Positions 50,018 through 57,059 of a stretch of DNA of 57,059 bases are shown one piece after another. Position numbers and translations under genes: made by a program. Below the pieces are notes generated by a model, which was not told where the DNA came from, ran no database searches, and saw nothing but the letters and a program-made list of their open reading frames with translations. The stretch is taken from positions 1 through 57,059 of the forward strand of contig CACYTH010000030.1 of the NCBI GenBank assembly GCA_902777325.1, given 5' to 3'. The stretch comes from an uncultured Coriobacteriaceae bacterium. Its GTDB lineage: Bacteria > Actinomycetota > Coriobacteriia > Coriobacteriales > Atopobiaceae. The number at the start of each line of letters is the position of its first letter. The first letter of the stretch is position 1.

Positions 50018-50941
50018 TCAGGCCCGCTCCTCGCGCGTGCGAACTGCCGCAAACAATTGACGCTTGATGGTGACGAGCGCCTCGCGCTCGGGGCCGCGCG
50101 CCCTCACGGTGTCCTCGAAGACAAAGACATTCAGTGCGGGCAGATCGTCATCAAATGCCTTTGCCAGGGAGACGCCATCAGGTGCGCCATCAAGCACTAG
50201 ACCACTCGATAGCCCAACGCCCATGCCCGCAAGCACCAGCTGGTAGAACATGTCGAGCTGGTCGGTCTCGGCAACCACGTTGAGCTGGGCTCCCTTATGC
50301 CCCAGATACTGGTCGAGAGCCGTACGCTCACTTGCAAAGGCAATCACGGGCACATGGTGCTCCGCTAGCCTCAACACGCTGAGCGCGCCGTTCTCGGGCT
50401 GATCGGCCTGTCTCACCGCAAGCATCAACGGATGAGACGCAACCCTGGTGAACGTTGCATGAGGCTGTGTGATACCACGGTCAGACGAGGCGAGCATGCC
50501 CACGTCAACGCGCCTCTTGCGCAGCTCTTCGCGCAGGTGCTCCGAGTCGTGCAGCACGATCTCGACCGGATGCCCATGCCGCGCGGATGTCAGCCTCTCC
50601 AGACCCTGGGAAAAGTAGTGACGCGCAAACGCCGAGGGCATGCCCACCACTATCGGACGGCCTCCGCCAAGCTCTTCGAGGTCTTCCACTGCCTCATGCA
50701 GCTCGTCGAGAGCGGTAATCGCATGGGCGAGTAGCACCGCTCCGGCGTCGGTGAGAAACGCCTCGTGCCCGGACTCCTGACGATCGAAGAGCGAGACCCC
50801 AAGCTGACGCTCAAGGCGCGCCACGGCTTGCGAGACCGCGGGTTGCGTTATGCCGAGCACGCGCGCCGCAGCAGAAAAGCCCCCCTGCTCGGAGGCGACG
50901 CGCGCAATCTCAAGATCGTGAACGTTCTCTATGGCAAGCAT
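50018..50941 (-). CDS. LysR-family transcriptional regulator
   Basis: 307 residues. The N-terminal winged helix-turn-helix has LEIARVASEQGGFSAAARVLGITQPAVSQAVARLERQLG (about 10-48), then a linker helix and a periplasmic-binding-like effector domain (RPIVVGMPSAFARHYF to VFVFED). The spacing is normal for LysR proteins. The effector and target genes cannot be assigned: no divergent structural gene sits next to it. The closest upstream neighbour is the DeoR gene on the same strand. GGGAG lies before the start ATG. Confidence 0.9.
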   Translation of the reverse strand: MLAIENVHDLEIARVASEQGGFSAAARVLGITQPAVSQAVARLERQLGVSLFDRQESGHEAFLTDAGAVLLAHAITALDELHEAVEDLEELGGGRPIVVGMPSAFARHYFSQGLERLTSARHGHPVEIVLHDSEHLREELRKRRVDVGMLASSDRGITQPHATFTRVASHPLMLAVRQADQPENGALSVLRLAEHHVPVIAFASERTALDQYLGHKGAQLNVVAETDQLDMFYQLVLAGMGVGLSSGLVLDGAPDGVSLAKAFDDDLPALNVFVFEDTVRARGPEREALVTIKRQLFAAVRTREERA

Positions 50942-51036
50942 GTCTGTCTCCCTTCAGAGGTGGAGAGGCGTATCGGCGTCGGCTGACGCCAACAGCTATG
51001 GCTTTCCCGCAGTCACGCCGACAGGCAGAGCCGCCG

Positions 51037-51777
51037 TCACTCGCAGATGAGCGTGGTGAGCGCCGCCAGCTCCTCGTCCCCCTGGTCGGAAATGACGGTG
51101 ACGTCGGCGAGATTTAAGGTCTGAATGGCCGTGACCTGATGGAACTTGCTGCTGTCCGCCAGTACGTACACGTATTTGGAACGCGCGGCAACCGCCTGCT
51201 TCTTCGCAGCCTCCGCAAGGCTTGGCGTGGTGATGCCGAAGCGCGCATCCACGCCGTTAGCGCCCAAGAATGCCTTGAGAAAAACGTGCCTGTCGATGTT
51301 CTCCTGCGTGAGGGGGCCAGAGATCGACCCGATGGCGGGGTCGTACGATCCGCCAAGAAGCGTAACCTTGGCAGTCGACTCGGGCGTGACGAGGGCCACC
51401 ACGTCTGTGTTTGAAGTCACGACGTTCACGTCTCGGTCTGCGATCTCGCGCATGAGCGCGGTGCACGTTGTTCCCGAGTCGAGATAGATGGTGTCGCCAT
51501 CCTGGATCTCACGAGCAGCCAGCTTGGCGATGGTTGTCTTCTCCTCGGCGTACAGGGCGCTCTTCACAGAAAGTGGCAGCTCGCCGGTAGGCGTGGAGGC
51601 CTTGATTGCGCCACCCTGCAGGTGCTCCACCTTGCCCACACGCTCGAGCTCTTTGATGTCTCGGCGTAGGGTGGATGACGACACCCCAGGGATCTCGCGC
51701 TGCAGCTCCTCGAGCCACACGAGCTCGCGCCCCTTCAAGAGCTCGAGAATTCTCTGTTGACGCTCGTAGGGAATCAT
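51037..51777 (-). CDS. DeoR-family sugar-operon regulator
   Basis: 246 residues. The DeoR helix-turn-helix YERQQRILELLKGRELVWLEEL with VSSSTLRRDIKELERVGKVEHLQGGA is at about 4-58. The C-terminal sugar-phosphate-sensing domain contains LDSGTTCTALM and AFLGANGVDARFGITTPSLAEAA. The start was chosen at MIPYERQ because GGAGG lies five bases upstream; longer frames reach into the control region. It is divergent from the isomerase-like gene and the PTS, which it probably controls through the TGCAAAT repeats in between. Confidence 0.9.
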   Translation of the reverse strand: MIPYERQQRILELLKGRELVWLEELQREIPGVSSSTLRRDIKELERVGKVEHLQGGAIKASTPTGELPLSVKSALYAEEKTTIAKLAAREIQDGDTIYLDSGTTCTALMREIADRDVNVVTSNTDVVALVTPESTAKVTLLGGSYDPAIGSISGPLTQENIDRHVFLKAFLGANGVDARFGITTPSLAEAAKKQAVAARSKYVYVLADSSKFHQVTAIQTLNLADVTVISDQGDEELAALTTLICE

Positions 51778-51829
51778 GGCCGCCTCCATCCGCCGTGAAG
51801 TCTCAATGCCATCATATTTTAATCCATTT

Positions 51830-51959
51830 TGCAAATCGTTGGAAATTTGTTGCCCAAATCTGAGCATTGTCAACTCTCTGGTGGAAAATTTTGCAAATTC
51901 GTGCTTGCAAGTGAAATTCTTTGGTTATAGAATGCAAATCAATGGAAGCGGATGCAAAT
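51830..51959. promoter_or_regulatory. divergent control region with four TGCAAAT repeats
   Basis: TGCAAAT occurs at 51830, 51892, 51933 and 51953, all on the plus strand. The spacings are 62, 41 and 20 bp, each a near-integer number of helical turns. A promoter TTGCAA (51905) - 17 bp - TAGAAT (51928) reads toward the isomerase-like gene and overlaps the third repeat. The region is AT-rich compared with its surroundings. This is a likely operator for the divergent DeoR protein. Confidence 0.65.
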
Positions 51960-51982
51960 CCATGAAAACAAAGGAGAGGACC

Positions 51983-52912
51983 ATGAAGCTCGCCACCCGC
52001 ATCAACTCGTTCCTGCCCCACTTCGACAACGATGTCCTGAAGGTGCTGCCCGAGTTCGCTCGAATCGGCCTCACCCACGTCGACCTCAACTACCCCGAGC
52101 ACACCAAGGGCATCGCGCCCGAGCAGATGAAGGCCGCCTTGGATGCCGCCAACCTCAAAGCCAACGGCGTTGCCCTGCGCTTCCGCGGCGACTTCTACCT
52201 CAACGGCGAGCTGGGCAACGCAGACCCCGAGGTATCCGCTGCGGCCATTCAGCTGTGCAAGGACGCCTGCGACTACTGCCGCGCCATCGGCGGCCAGGTC
52301 GTGACCATCTGGCTGGGCTTTGACGGCTTCGACTACTCCTTCCAGATTGCCTACAACGAGGTGTGGAACCGCCAGCGCGACGCCTTCCGCGCAATCTGCG
52401 ATTACGCGCCCGACCTGAAGATCTCCATCGAGTACAAGCCCTTCGAGGAGCGCAGCTACGCCTTCATCGACAGCTTTGGCACCGTCTTCGCCATGATCCA
52501 GGACGTCAACCGCCCCAACCTAGGCGCCACGCTCGACTTCTGCCACATGCTCATGAAGCACGACAACCCCGCCATGGCCGCCGACATCCTCGGCGCGCGC
52601 GGTCTGCTCTACGGCATCCACCTCAACGACGGCTACGGACGCAAGGATGACGGCCTCATGATCGGCACGTCCAACTTTGCCAAGACGCTCGAGTTCCTCT
52701 ACTACGTCCGCAAGCACGGCTACGACCAGGCCATCTACTTCGACACCTTCCCCATCCGCGAGCAGGGCATTCGCGAGGCGGAGTGCAACGTGTCGATGGT
52801 CAACCGCCTCGAGCAGATCATCGACAAGCTCGGCATGGACAACATCGAGGAGGTGATAGCCGCCAACGACGGCATCGCGGTGAGCGAGCTGCTCCTCGAC
52901 GCCATCAGGTAA
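51983..52912 (+). CDS. xylose isomerase-like TIM barrel, sugar isomerase/epimerase
   Basis: 309 residues of the AP endonuclease 2 / sugar-phosphate isomerase fold. Putative metal- and substrate-binding segments are SIEYKPFE (Glu), TLDFCHM (Asp, His), GIHLNDGYGRKDDG (His, Asp) and YFDTFP. The operon partner is a PTS EIIBC, so it probably acts on an imported sugar or its phosphate; the sugar is unknown. The start was placed at MKLATRI because AAGGAGAGG lies seven bases upstream. The DeoR regulator diverges upstream. Confidence 0.82.
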   Translation: MKLATRINSFLPHFDNDVLKVLPEFARIGLTHVDLNYPEHTKGIAPEQMKAALDAANLKANGVALRFRGDFYLNGELGNADPEVSAAAIQLCKDACDYCRAIGGQVVTIWLGFDGFDYSFQIAYNEVWNRQRDAFRAICDYAPDLKISIEYKPFEERSYAFIDSFGTVFAMIQDVNRPNLGATLDFCHMLMKHDNPAMAADILGARGLLYGIHLNDGYGRKDDGLMIGTSNFAKTLEFLYYVRKHGYDQAIYFDTFPIREQGIREAECNVSMVNRLEQIIDKLGMDNIEEVIAANDGIAVSELLLDAIR

Positions 52913-52985
52913 GCAAGCGACTGTCGACAGAAACGTAACGTACCATTTAGTGGCATAACGCCACGGTGAAAGAGGGGTAACACCA

Positions 52986-54368
52986 ATGGCAGCACGTGAT
53001 TGGAACAAACTAGCCGGCGAGATTCTGGAGAAGGTCGGGGGGCCTGAGAACGTTGCCGGCATGACGCACTGCGCGACGAGGCTTCGCCTCAACCTGCGCG
53101 ACGAGTCCATCGTCGACGACGCCGCGGTCAAGGCCATCGACGGCGTCACCAACGTCGCCCGCGCAGCAGGGCAGTACCAGATCCTCATCGGCATCGAGGT
53201 ACCCAAGCTCTACGAGAAGTTCGAGTCGCTGGTCAAGGGCTCCGGCAAGGCCGAGCTCGACACCAAGGCGTCGGTGGGCGACCAGAGCATCGTCAACCAG
53301 GTCTTTGCCACCATCTCCGGCATCTTCTCGCCCATCCTGGCACCGCTCGCCGGCTCCGGCGTCCTACGCGGCCTCATCATCCTGTTCACCCAGCTGGGCC
53401 TGCTCACCGAGGGCAGCTCCACCTACACGATCCTGTTCTCTGCGGCATCCGCCGTGTTCTACCTCCTGCCGGTGCTGCTGCTGATCTCCACGGCCAAGCG
53501 CTTCGAGGCCAACACCTACATCGCGGCACTCATCGGCGGCGCCCTGATTTACCCCGACTTCGTGGCCCTCATGGGCGATGCGGGCAACGGCGCCATGGCT
53601 GACTTCTTTGGCATCCCCGTGGTGCTCATGGGCTACAGCTCCACCGTCGTGCCCGCCATCCTGGCCGGCCTTGCCTACAGCTGGCTGTACAAGAAGCTCG
53701 ACGACACCGTGCCCGAGAACCTCAAGCTCGTCATCCCGCCGCTGGTGTCGCTCGTGGTGATGGTCCCGCTCACCGTCATCGTCATCGGCCCGCTGGCCGT
53801 GTACGGCGGCGAGCTCGTGGCCAACGTGGTCAACTGGGCCATCAACGCCTCTGGCCTGCTCACCGGCATCCTCGTGGGCGGCGGCTGGGCCGTGCTCGTC
53901 TCCTTCGGCATCCACTGGGCCGTCAACCCCATCATGATCAACAACATCGCCGAGGTTGGCTTCGACTACATCTGCCCGCTGACCTTCGCCTGCAACTTCG
54001 CGGTCATCGGCGTGGCCTTGGGCGTCTTCCTCAAGGCCAAGAACCAGGAGGTCAAGTCCTTCTCGCTCACCGGCGTCATCACCATCGTGCTCTCCGCCAT
54101 CATCGAGCCCACGCTCTTCGGCCTGCTGGTCAACAACAAGAAGCTCTTTGCCGCGCAGATCATCGCCGGTGCCGTGGGCGGCGCCTACCTCGGCCTGATG
54201 CGCGTCGTCACCAGCGCCTTCGTCTTCGGCTCCGTGGTCACCTTCCCGGCCTTCGTCAACGGCGACATGATGAACTTCGTCAACGCCATGATCGGCCTGG
54301 CCATCTCCACCGTGGTCGGCGCGGTGCTCGGGTACATGTTCTGCGAGCAGGACATGGAGCTCGCGTAA
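52986..54368 (+). CDS. PTS sugar transporter EIIBC component
   Basis: 460 residues. The EIIB domain (1-90) contains the phosphocysteine Cys29 in GMTHCATRLRL and is followed by a hydrophobic EIIC domain of the glucose/beta-glucoside superfamily: IFSPILAPLAGSGVLRGL, IAALIGGALIYPDFVAL, YSSTVVPAILAGL and FGIHWAVNPIMINN. No EIIA domain is fused and none is encoded nearby, so EIIA must be supplied from elsewhere. Imports and phosphorylates a sugar, probably the substrate of the adjacent isomerase-like protein. AAGAGGGG lies before the ATG. A terminator follows. Confidence 0.92.
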   Translation: MAARDWNKLAGEILEKVGGPENVAGMTHCATRLRLNLRDESIVDDAAVKAIDGVTNVARAAGQYQILIGIEVPKLYEKFESLVKGSGKAELDTKASVGDQSIVNQVFATISGIFSPILAPLAGSGVLRGLIILFTQLGLLTEGSSTYTILFSAASAVFYLLPVLLLISTAKRFEANTYIAALIGGALIYPDFVALMGDAGNGAMADFFGIPVVLMGYSSTVVPAILAGLAYSWLYKKLDDTVPENLKLVIPPLVSLVVMVPLTVIVIGPLAVYGGELVANVVNWAINASGLLTGILVGGGWAVLVSFGIHWAVNPIMINNIAEVGFDYICPLTFACNFAVIGVALGVFLKAKNQEVKSFSLTGVITIVLSAIIEPTLFGLLVNNKKLFAAQIIAGAVGGAYLGLMRVVTSAFVFGSVVTFPAFVNGDMMNFVNAMIGLAISTVVGAVLGYMFCEQDMELA

Positions 54369-54423
54369 GGGCTGAGTCCTTCCCCCTCGGGCGCGCGGGA
54401 CAGAGGCGCGCCACCTTCCCCGG

Positions 54424-54448
54424 GGCCCCGTGCAAGCGGGGCCCTTTG
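54424..54448 (+). terminator. terminator after PTS gene
   Basis: The 8-bp stem GGGCCCCG / CGGGGCCC with a TGCAAG loop is followed by TTTGG. Confidence 0.78.
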
Positions 54449-54590
54449 GTGTCTCTGGTCCCCCTCTAGCTCCAGGGCAGCCTCAGAGCAACATGGGTCG
54501 CACCCACTCGATATGCTTGCGCTCTAGTTTCATCCACCAATGTACAATGTGAGTCTGGCATTGGTCACATGCGATCCGTGAGGAGCTGCC

Positions 54591-56597
54591 ATGCGCATGA
54601 CCCACCGCACGCCAACACACCGCAACCCCCTGTCCATCTTTTTGCTCGCGCTTGCAGTCTTTGCCTTGATCGCAGTGCCGGGCTGCGGCAGGAGCGAAAG
54701 TAGTGGCACATCCAGCGGTGGGGGCACGCCTCACGCTGATGTCATGTCTGACGAGGTGGCCGAGAGCATCGACACCATCAACGGACAGGTCTTAAGCATC
54801 AACACCTCCTACGAAGCCGACGGCTACGTGCCTGCGGACTACATCGACGATGCCGTGGACGAGGTCGCCCAGTCCGCCGAAGCATGGAAGCAGGACGGAA
54901 CCATCACCGACTACGAGGTCACCGACGACAGCGTCGCCCTCGAGCTCCCCGACGGCGTGATATACGTGTACGCCCCCATGCAGGAAGACGCCCTAAGCGG
55001 CGCGGGCGAATTCAAGACAGACGAGGAGCTCGGACTTGTGACTCTCGAGCCGATGAGGGGCGATTTTCCTGACAGCTGCACACCCTACCTCGACATGACC
55101 GACGAATCCGCCGCTATGGTTGCGGGTCTTTCTGACAGATGGGGCTGGTCTGGCTACGACCAGCAAGAGGTGACGCTCGACCTTCTCGATGATGTGCTTG
55201 GACAGGATGGCATCTATATCTGGAAGGGTCACGGCGGATTCGTCGATTGGGTAGGGCCCTACCTTGGCACGTCCGAACTGGCAGATATCTCACGCATGCG
55301 ATACGACGGGGACTACTACGAGATGTTTACCTCCAACGAGCTCGTCGTCTGCGGCGGAGATACGCAACGAATCGGAATCTGCGCAGGCTTCGTGCGCAAC
55401 CACCTGAACAGCCTGGACGGCTCGATTGTCTTTTTAGATGCCTGCCACACCGCCGAAGACGACCGCCTTTCCGACGCCTTCCTCGACAGGGGTGCGATTG
55501 CCGCGCTCGGATTCGACGATACCGTATCGGTATCCTATGCCTCGAACTTCATGCATGGCGTTTTCGAAAGGTTCTGCACCGCAGATAGCACCACGGGTGA
55601 ATACCCGATGCTGTCGGATGCGGTCGAAGGCGCGCGCGACGAGTTTGGCGATACAGATCCTCACTACAGCGCACGACCGATACTTTCAGGTACCGCCGAG
55701 GGTCTCTCCGCTCACATCGTAAGCGACGTCGAGGTCGAGCTTCCCTCAGTGTCCTACCCAAGCGATACGATCGAGCTGCCCTACACCTGGACAAACGGCG
55801 ACGTCGCGTCACTGTACGCCGAAGCCCTCCAGAATGGCACCTACGACTATGTCGCATTCTGCGACCTCAACGAGGACGGCATACCCGAGATGCTGGCCTC
55901 CTCTGGCGACGACGGCGAGTCCAACCAGTCGGGCCTGTACTACGCGAGCAACGCCGACCTGTACACCATTGCCCCTGACGGCGCGCCGGTTATTGTCGGC
56001 AACGTAAACGGCATGGACCACATCAGCTGGAGCAGCTCCTACAAGGCGCTCCGGCAGTCGTGGGGTGGCAGCGGCTCCGTCCAGTACATGACCTTTGAGT
56101 TCAACGACTTCACGCTCACGGAGCGCACGTATTCGATGAACGACAGCTCCAGCTACCAGATCGGTGACTACACCTTCCTCGAGAGCACCTTCACAACCGA
56201 TTGGGCGGGCAACTACAACTACGAGTCTGGTAGCGAGACTGTCATAACGCGCGGCGACTACGCATCGGCGCTCAAGGCCTGGGATGCCGACAGGGCCTAC
56301 GTGGGCTTCCGCTCGGTCGATAGTCTGTCCATCTCCGGCTGGGAGACGAACAACCGCGCCAACGGCTACACTGACGACGAGATCGTCGCGCTTGCCAGAA
56401 CCTATGCATCCAGTGCTTATGGCGAGACCCCGCAGTACATCGACGTCGACGGCCACGACGGCAACACGGTCACACTGCACCTGTACAACATGGTCAACGA
56501 CGGAGCGTCCTCGCACACGGGCACGGTCGACTGGCTCTACATTGACCGCTACACCCTCGAAGGCACCAACCTCTTGGGCGAATACGTGCATCTGTAG
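54591..56597 (+). CDS. lipoprotein with caspase/gingipain-like His-Cys motif
   Basis: 668 residues. A lipoprotein-type signal ends at VPGC (Cys32) and is followed by a Ser/Gly linker. Residues about 200-330 contain IYIWKGHGGF (His214) and, 70 residues on, SIVFLDACHTAED (Cys285). This is the His-Gly and (hydrophobic)-x-A-C arrangement of clan CD cysteine peptidases (caspases, gingipains, CHAT), followed by AIAALGFDD and a FMHGVFERF helix. The C-terminal 280 residues include a YVAFCDLNEDGIPEMLASS segment, a calcium-binding-like EF/dockerin-type DLNEDG loop, and Tyr-rich beta strands. Proteolysis is inferred, not shown. TACAAT at 54543 may be its -10. It is monocistronic. Confidence 0.7.
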   Translation: MRMTHRTPTHRNPLSIFLLALAVFALIAVPGCGRSESSGTSSGGGTPHADVMSDEVAESIDTINGQVLSINTSYEADGYVPADYIDDAVDEVAQSAEAWKQDGTITDYEVTDDSVALELPDGVIYVYAPMQEDALSGAGEFKTDEELGLVTLEPMRGDFPDSCTPYLDMTDESAAMVAGLSDRWGWSGYDQQEVTLDLLDDVLGQDGIYIWKGHGGFVDWVGPYLGTSELADISRMRYDGDYYEMFTSNELVVCGGDTQRIGICAGFVRNHLNSLDGSIVFLDACHTAEDDRLSDAFLDRGAIAALGFDDTVSVSYASNFMHGVFERFCTADSTTGEYPMLSDAVEGARDEFGDTDPHYSARPILSGTAEGLSAHIVSDVEVELPSVSYPSDTIELPYTWTNGDVASLYAEALQNGTYDYVAFCDLNEDGIPEMLASSGDDGESNQSGLYYASNADLYTIAPDGAPVIVGNVNGMDHISWSSSYKALRQSWGGSGSVQYMTFEFNDFTLTERTYSMNDSSSYQIGDYTFLESTFTTDWAGNYNYESGSETVITRGDYASALKAWDADRAYVGFRSVDSLSISGWETNNRANGYTDDEIVALARTYASSAYGETPQYIDVDGHDGNTVTLHLYNMVNDGASSHTGTVDWLYIDRYTLEGTNLLGEYVHL

Positions 56598-56653
56598 CCA
56601 GTCGGCGCCGTGCCTTATGGCCGCCGACGCTGTGCCGACGACCTCATCAGATT

Positions 56654-56799
56654 CGTGGTCGGGACGACTGGATTTCCCCCTAGGGTGCCGAGCGCGTGCC
56701 AGTGGCGCGCGCTCGGCAGAATCCCGGTGCGAAAATGAAAAAAGGTCGCCGGACATCTGCCGGCGACCTCTCGTAATCGTGGTCGGGACGACTGGATTT
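56654..56799. repeat. 22-bp direct repeat of the tRNA 3' end
   Basis: The same 22 bases (beginning CGTGGTCGGGACGACTGG) occur at 56654-56675 and 56778-56799. On the minus strand they are the last part of a tRNA including its CCA end. The 102 bp between them contain a hairpin (56686-56718) and the tRNA terminator. The arrangement looks like a duplicated attachment core. Confidence 0.8.
56743..56769 (-). terminator. intrinsic terminator downstream of the tRNA fragment
   Basis: AGGTCGCCGG / CCGGCGACCT, 10-bp stem with a 7-base loop. On the minus strand it is followed by a long T-rich run (complement of GAAAATGAAAAAA). Confidence 0.88.
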
Positions 56800-56823
56800 G
56801 AACCAGCGGCCTCTCGGTCCCGA
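56780..56823 (-). tRNA. 3' half of tRNA-Pro (partial)
   Basis: Read on the minus strand: the end of an anticodon loop (TTCGGGA, consistent with anticodon CGG), stem CCGAG, variable bases, T-arm GCTGG-TTCAAAT-CCAGT, acceptor strand CGTCCCG, then A and an encoded CCA. An acceptor ending in G72-A73 implies C1, typical of tRNA-Pro. The 5' half (acceptor, D-arm, anticodon stem) is absent: upstream bases do not pair. This is what a tRNA-targeting integrated element leaves at one end. Confidence 0.8.
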
Positions 56824-56952
56824 AAAAGTTCCAGCGCTCAAAGATAGGCTTTACCGTTCTGGCCGTCAAGTCACTTTTCGGTATTTGACCTGCAGTTTTG
56901 TCAGCATCGACCGTTTCCGTCGAGTATTGTCCCTTCCATCACTGGACGGGCG

Positions 56953-56996
56953 TTTGTGGCCAGTTTGTGGCCAGTCGAGACCGCGTTTTGTGGCCA
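56953..56996 (+). promoter_or_regulatory. three TTTGTGGCCA direct repeats, candidate integrase arm sites
   Basis: TTTGTGGCCA occurs at 56953, 56964 and 56987 (spacings 11 and 23 bp). They lie 130-220 bp from the tRNA fragment and just before the gene at the window edge. A flanking inverted pair CCTTCCATC (about 56932) / GATGGAAGG (about 57015) brackets them. The pattern resembles arm-type binding sites of tyrosine integrases. The rest of 56824-57032 shows nothing else. Confidence 0.55.
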
Positions 56997-57032
56997 CTCC
57001 CGAACGCCCAAGTCGATGGAAGGACGCAGCCT

Positions 57033-57059
57033 ATGAAGCCCATGAAGTACTCGAACCCC
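57033..57059 (+). CDS. start of a gene cut by the window edge
   Basis: ATG with GGAAGGA about ten bases upstream. Nine codons are visible (MKPMKYSNP), too few to identify. Its position beside the att-like site suggests an element gene such as an integrase or excisionase. Confidence 0.45.

Noticed and set aside
56615..56869. A small minus-strand frame over the tRNA fragment
   Set aside because: It overlaps the tRNA 3' half and its terminator, which explain the sequence better.

Overview
The window looks like chromosome of a strictly anaerobic, high-GC actinobacterium of the class Coriobacteriia (Olsenella/Atopobium/Collinsella relatives). This is inferred from the high G+C, an electron-bifurcating [FeFe]-hydrogenase operon, a six-gene Rnf operon, a class III (anaerobic) ribonucleotide reductase, an A-type flavoprotein and a giant Cna-B surface protein. 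The species cannot be named from sequence alone.

Layout. 1-6110: a perfect 45-bp-arm palindrome, a short UvrA-like ABC ATPase, a fused AroD-AroE shikimate enzyme, and NADP isocitrate dehydrogenase. 6138-14441: a giant repeat-containing surface protein whose 3' end carries two frame disruptions. 14739-17877: an OhrR-type regulator, a membrane protein, dCMP deaminase and a LOR/SDH-type protein. 18110-26336: a ten-gene hydrogenase operon in which catalytic subunits (NuoE-, HndB-, NuoF- and HydA-like) enclose a regulatory block (two DRTGG-type proteins, two GHKL ATPases, a hydrogenase-like sensor candidate and a PHP protein). 26513-28165: a membrane protein and an Ldh2-family dehydrogenase.

28416-31646 is the anaerobic ribonucleotide reductase locus. 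NrdD appears to be split: a 677-residue protein without the glycyl-radical tail, then a separate 64-residue polypeptide carrying that tail. Each has its own promoter with paired NrdR-like boxes. The activase gene nrdG follows after a terminator. 31737-37611: an AAA ATPase diverging from a sugar ABC transporter whose binding protein ends in an extra membrane helix. 37734-45123: a lipoprotein, rnfCDGEAB (rnfD is damaged at its 3' end) and a flavodiiron protein. 45279-50941: a receiver-domain remnant abutting an acetyltransferase, a lipoprotein, MTA/SAH nucleosidase, several small proteins and a LysR regulator. 51037-54368: a DeoR regulator, a sugar isomerase-like protein and a PTS EIIBC. 54591-56597: a lipoprotein with a caspase/gingipain-like His/Cys pair.

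The right edge (56654-57059) is a junction with an integrated element: the 3' half of a tRNA-Pro, a duplicated copy of its end, three repeats resembling integrase arm sites, and the start of a gene.

Together the hydrogenase and Rnf operons would interconvert reduced ferredoxin, NAD(P)H and H2 and couple ferredoxin oxidation to an ion gradient. The nrd locus supplies dNTPs without oxygen, and the flavodiiron protein would remove O2 or NO. Three families of palindromic or inverted intergenic repeats are scattered between genes.
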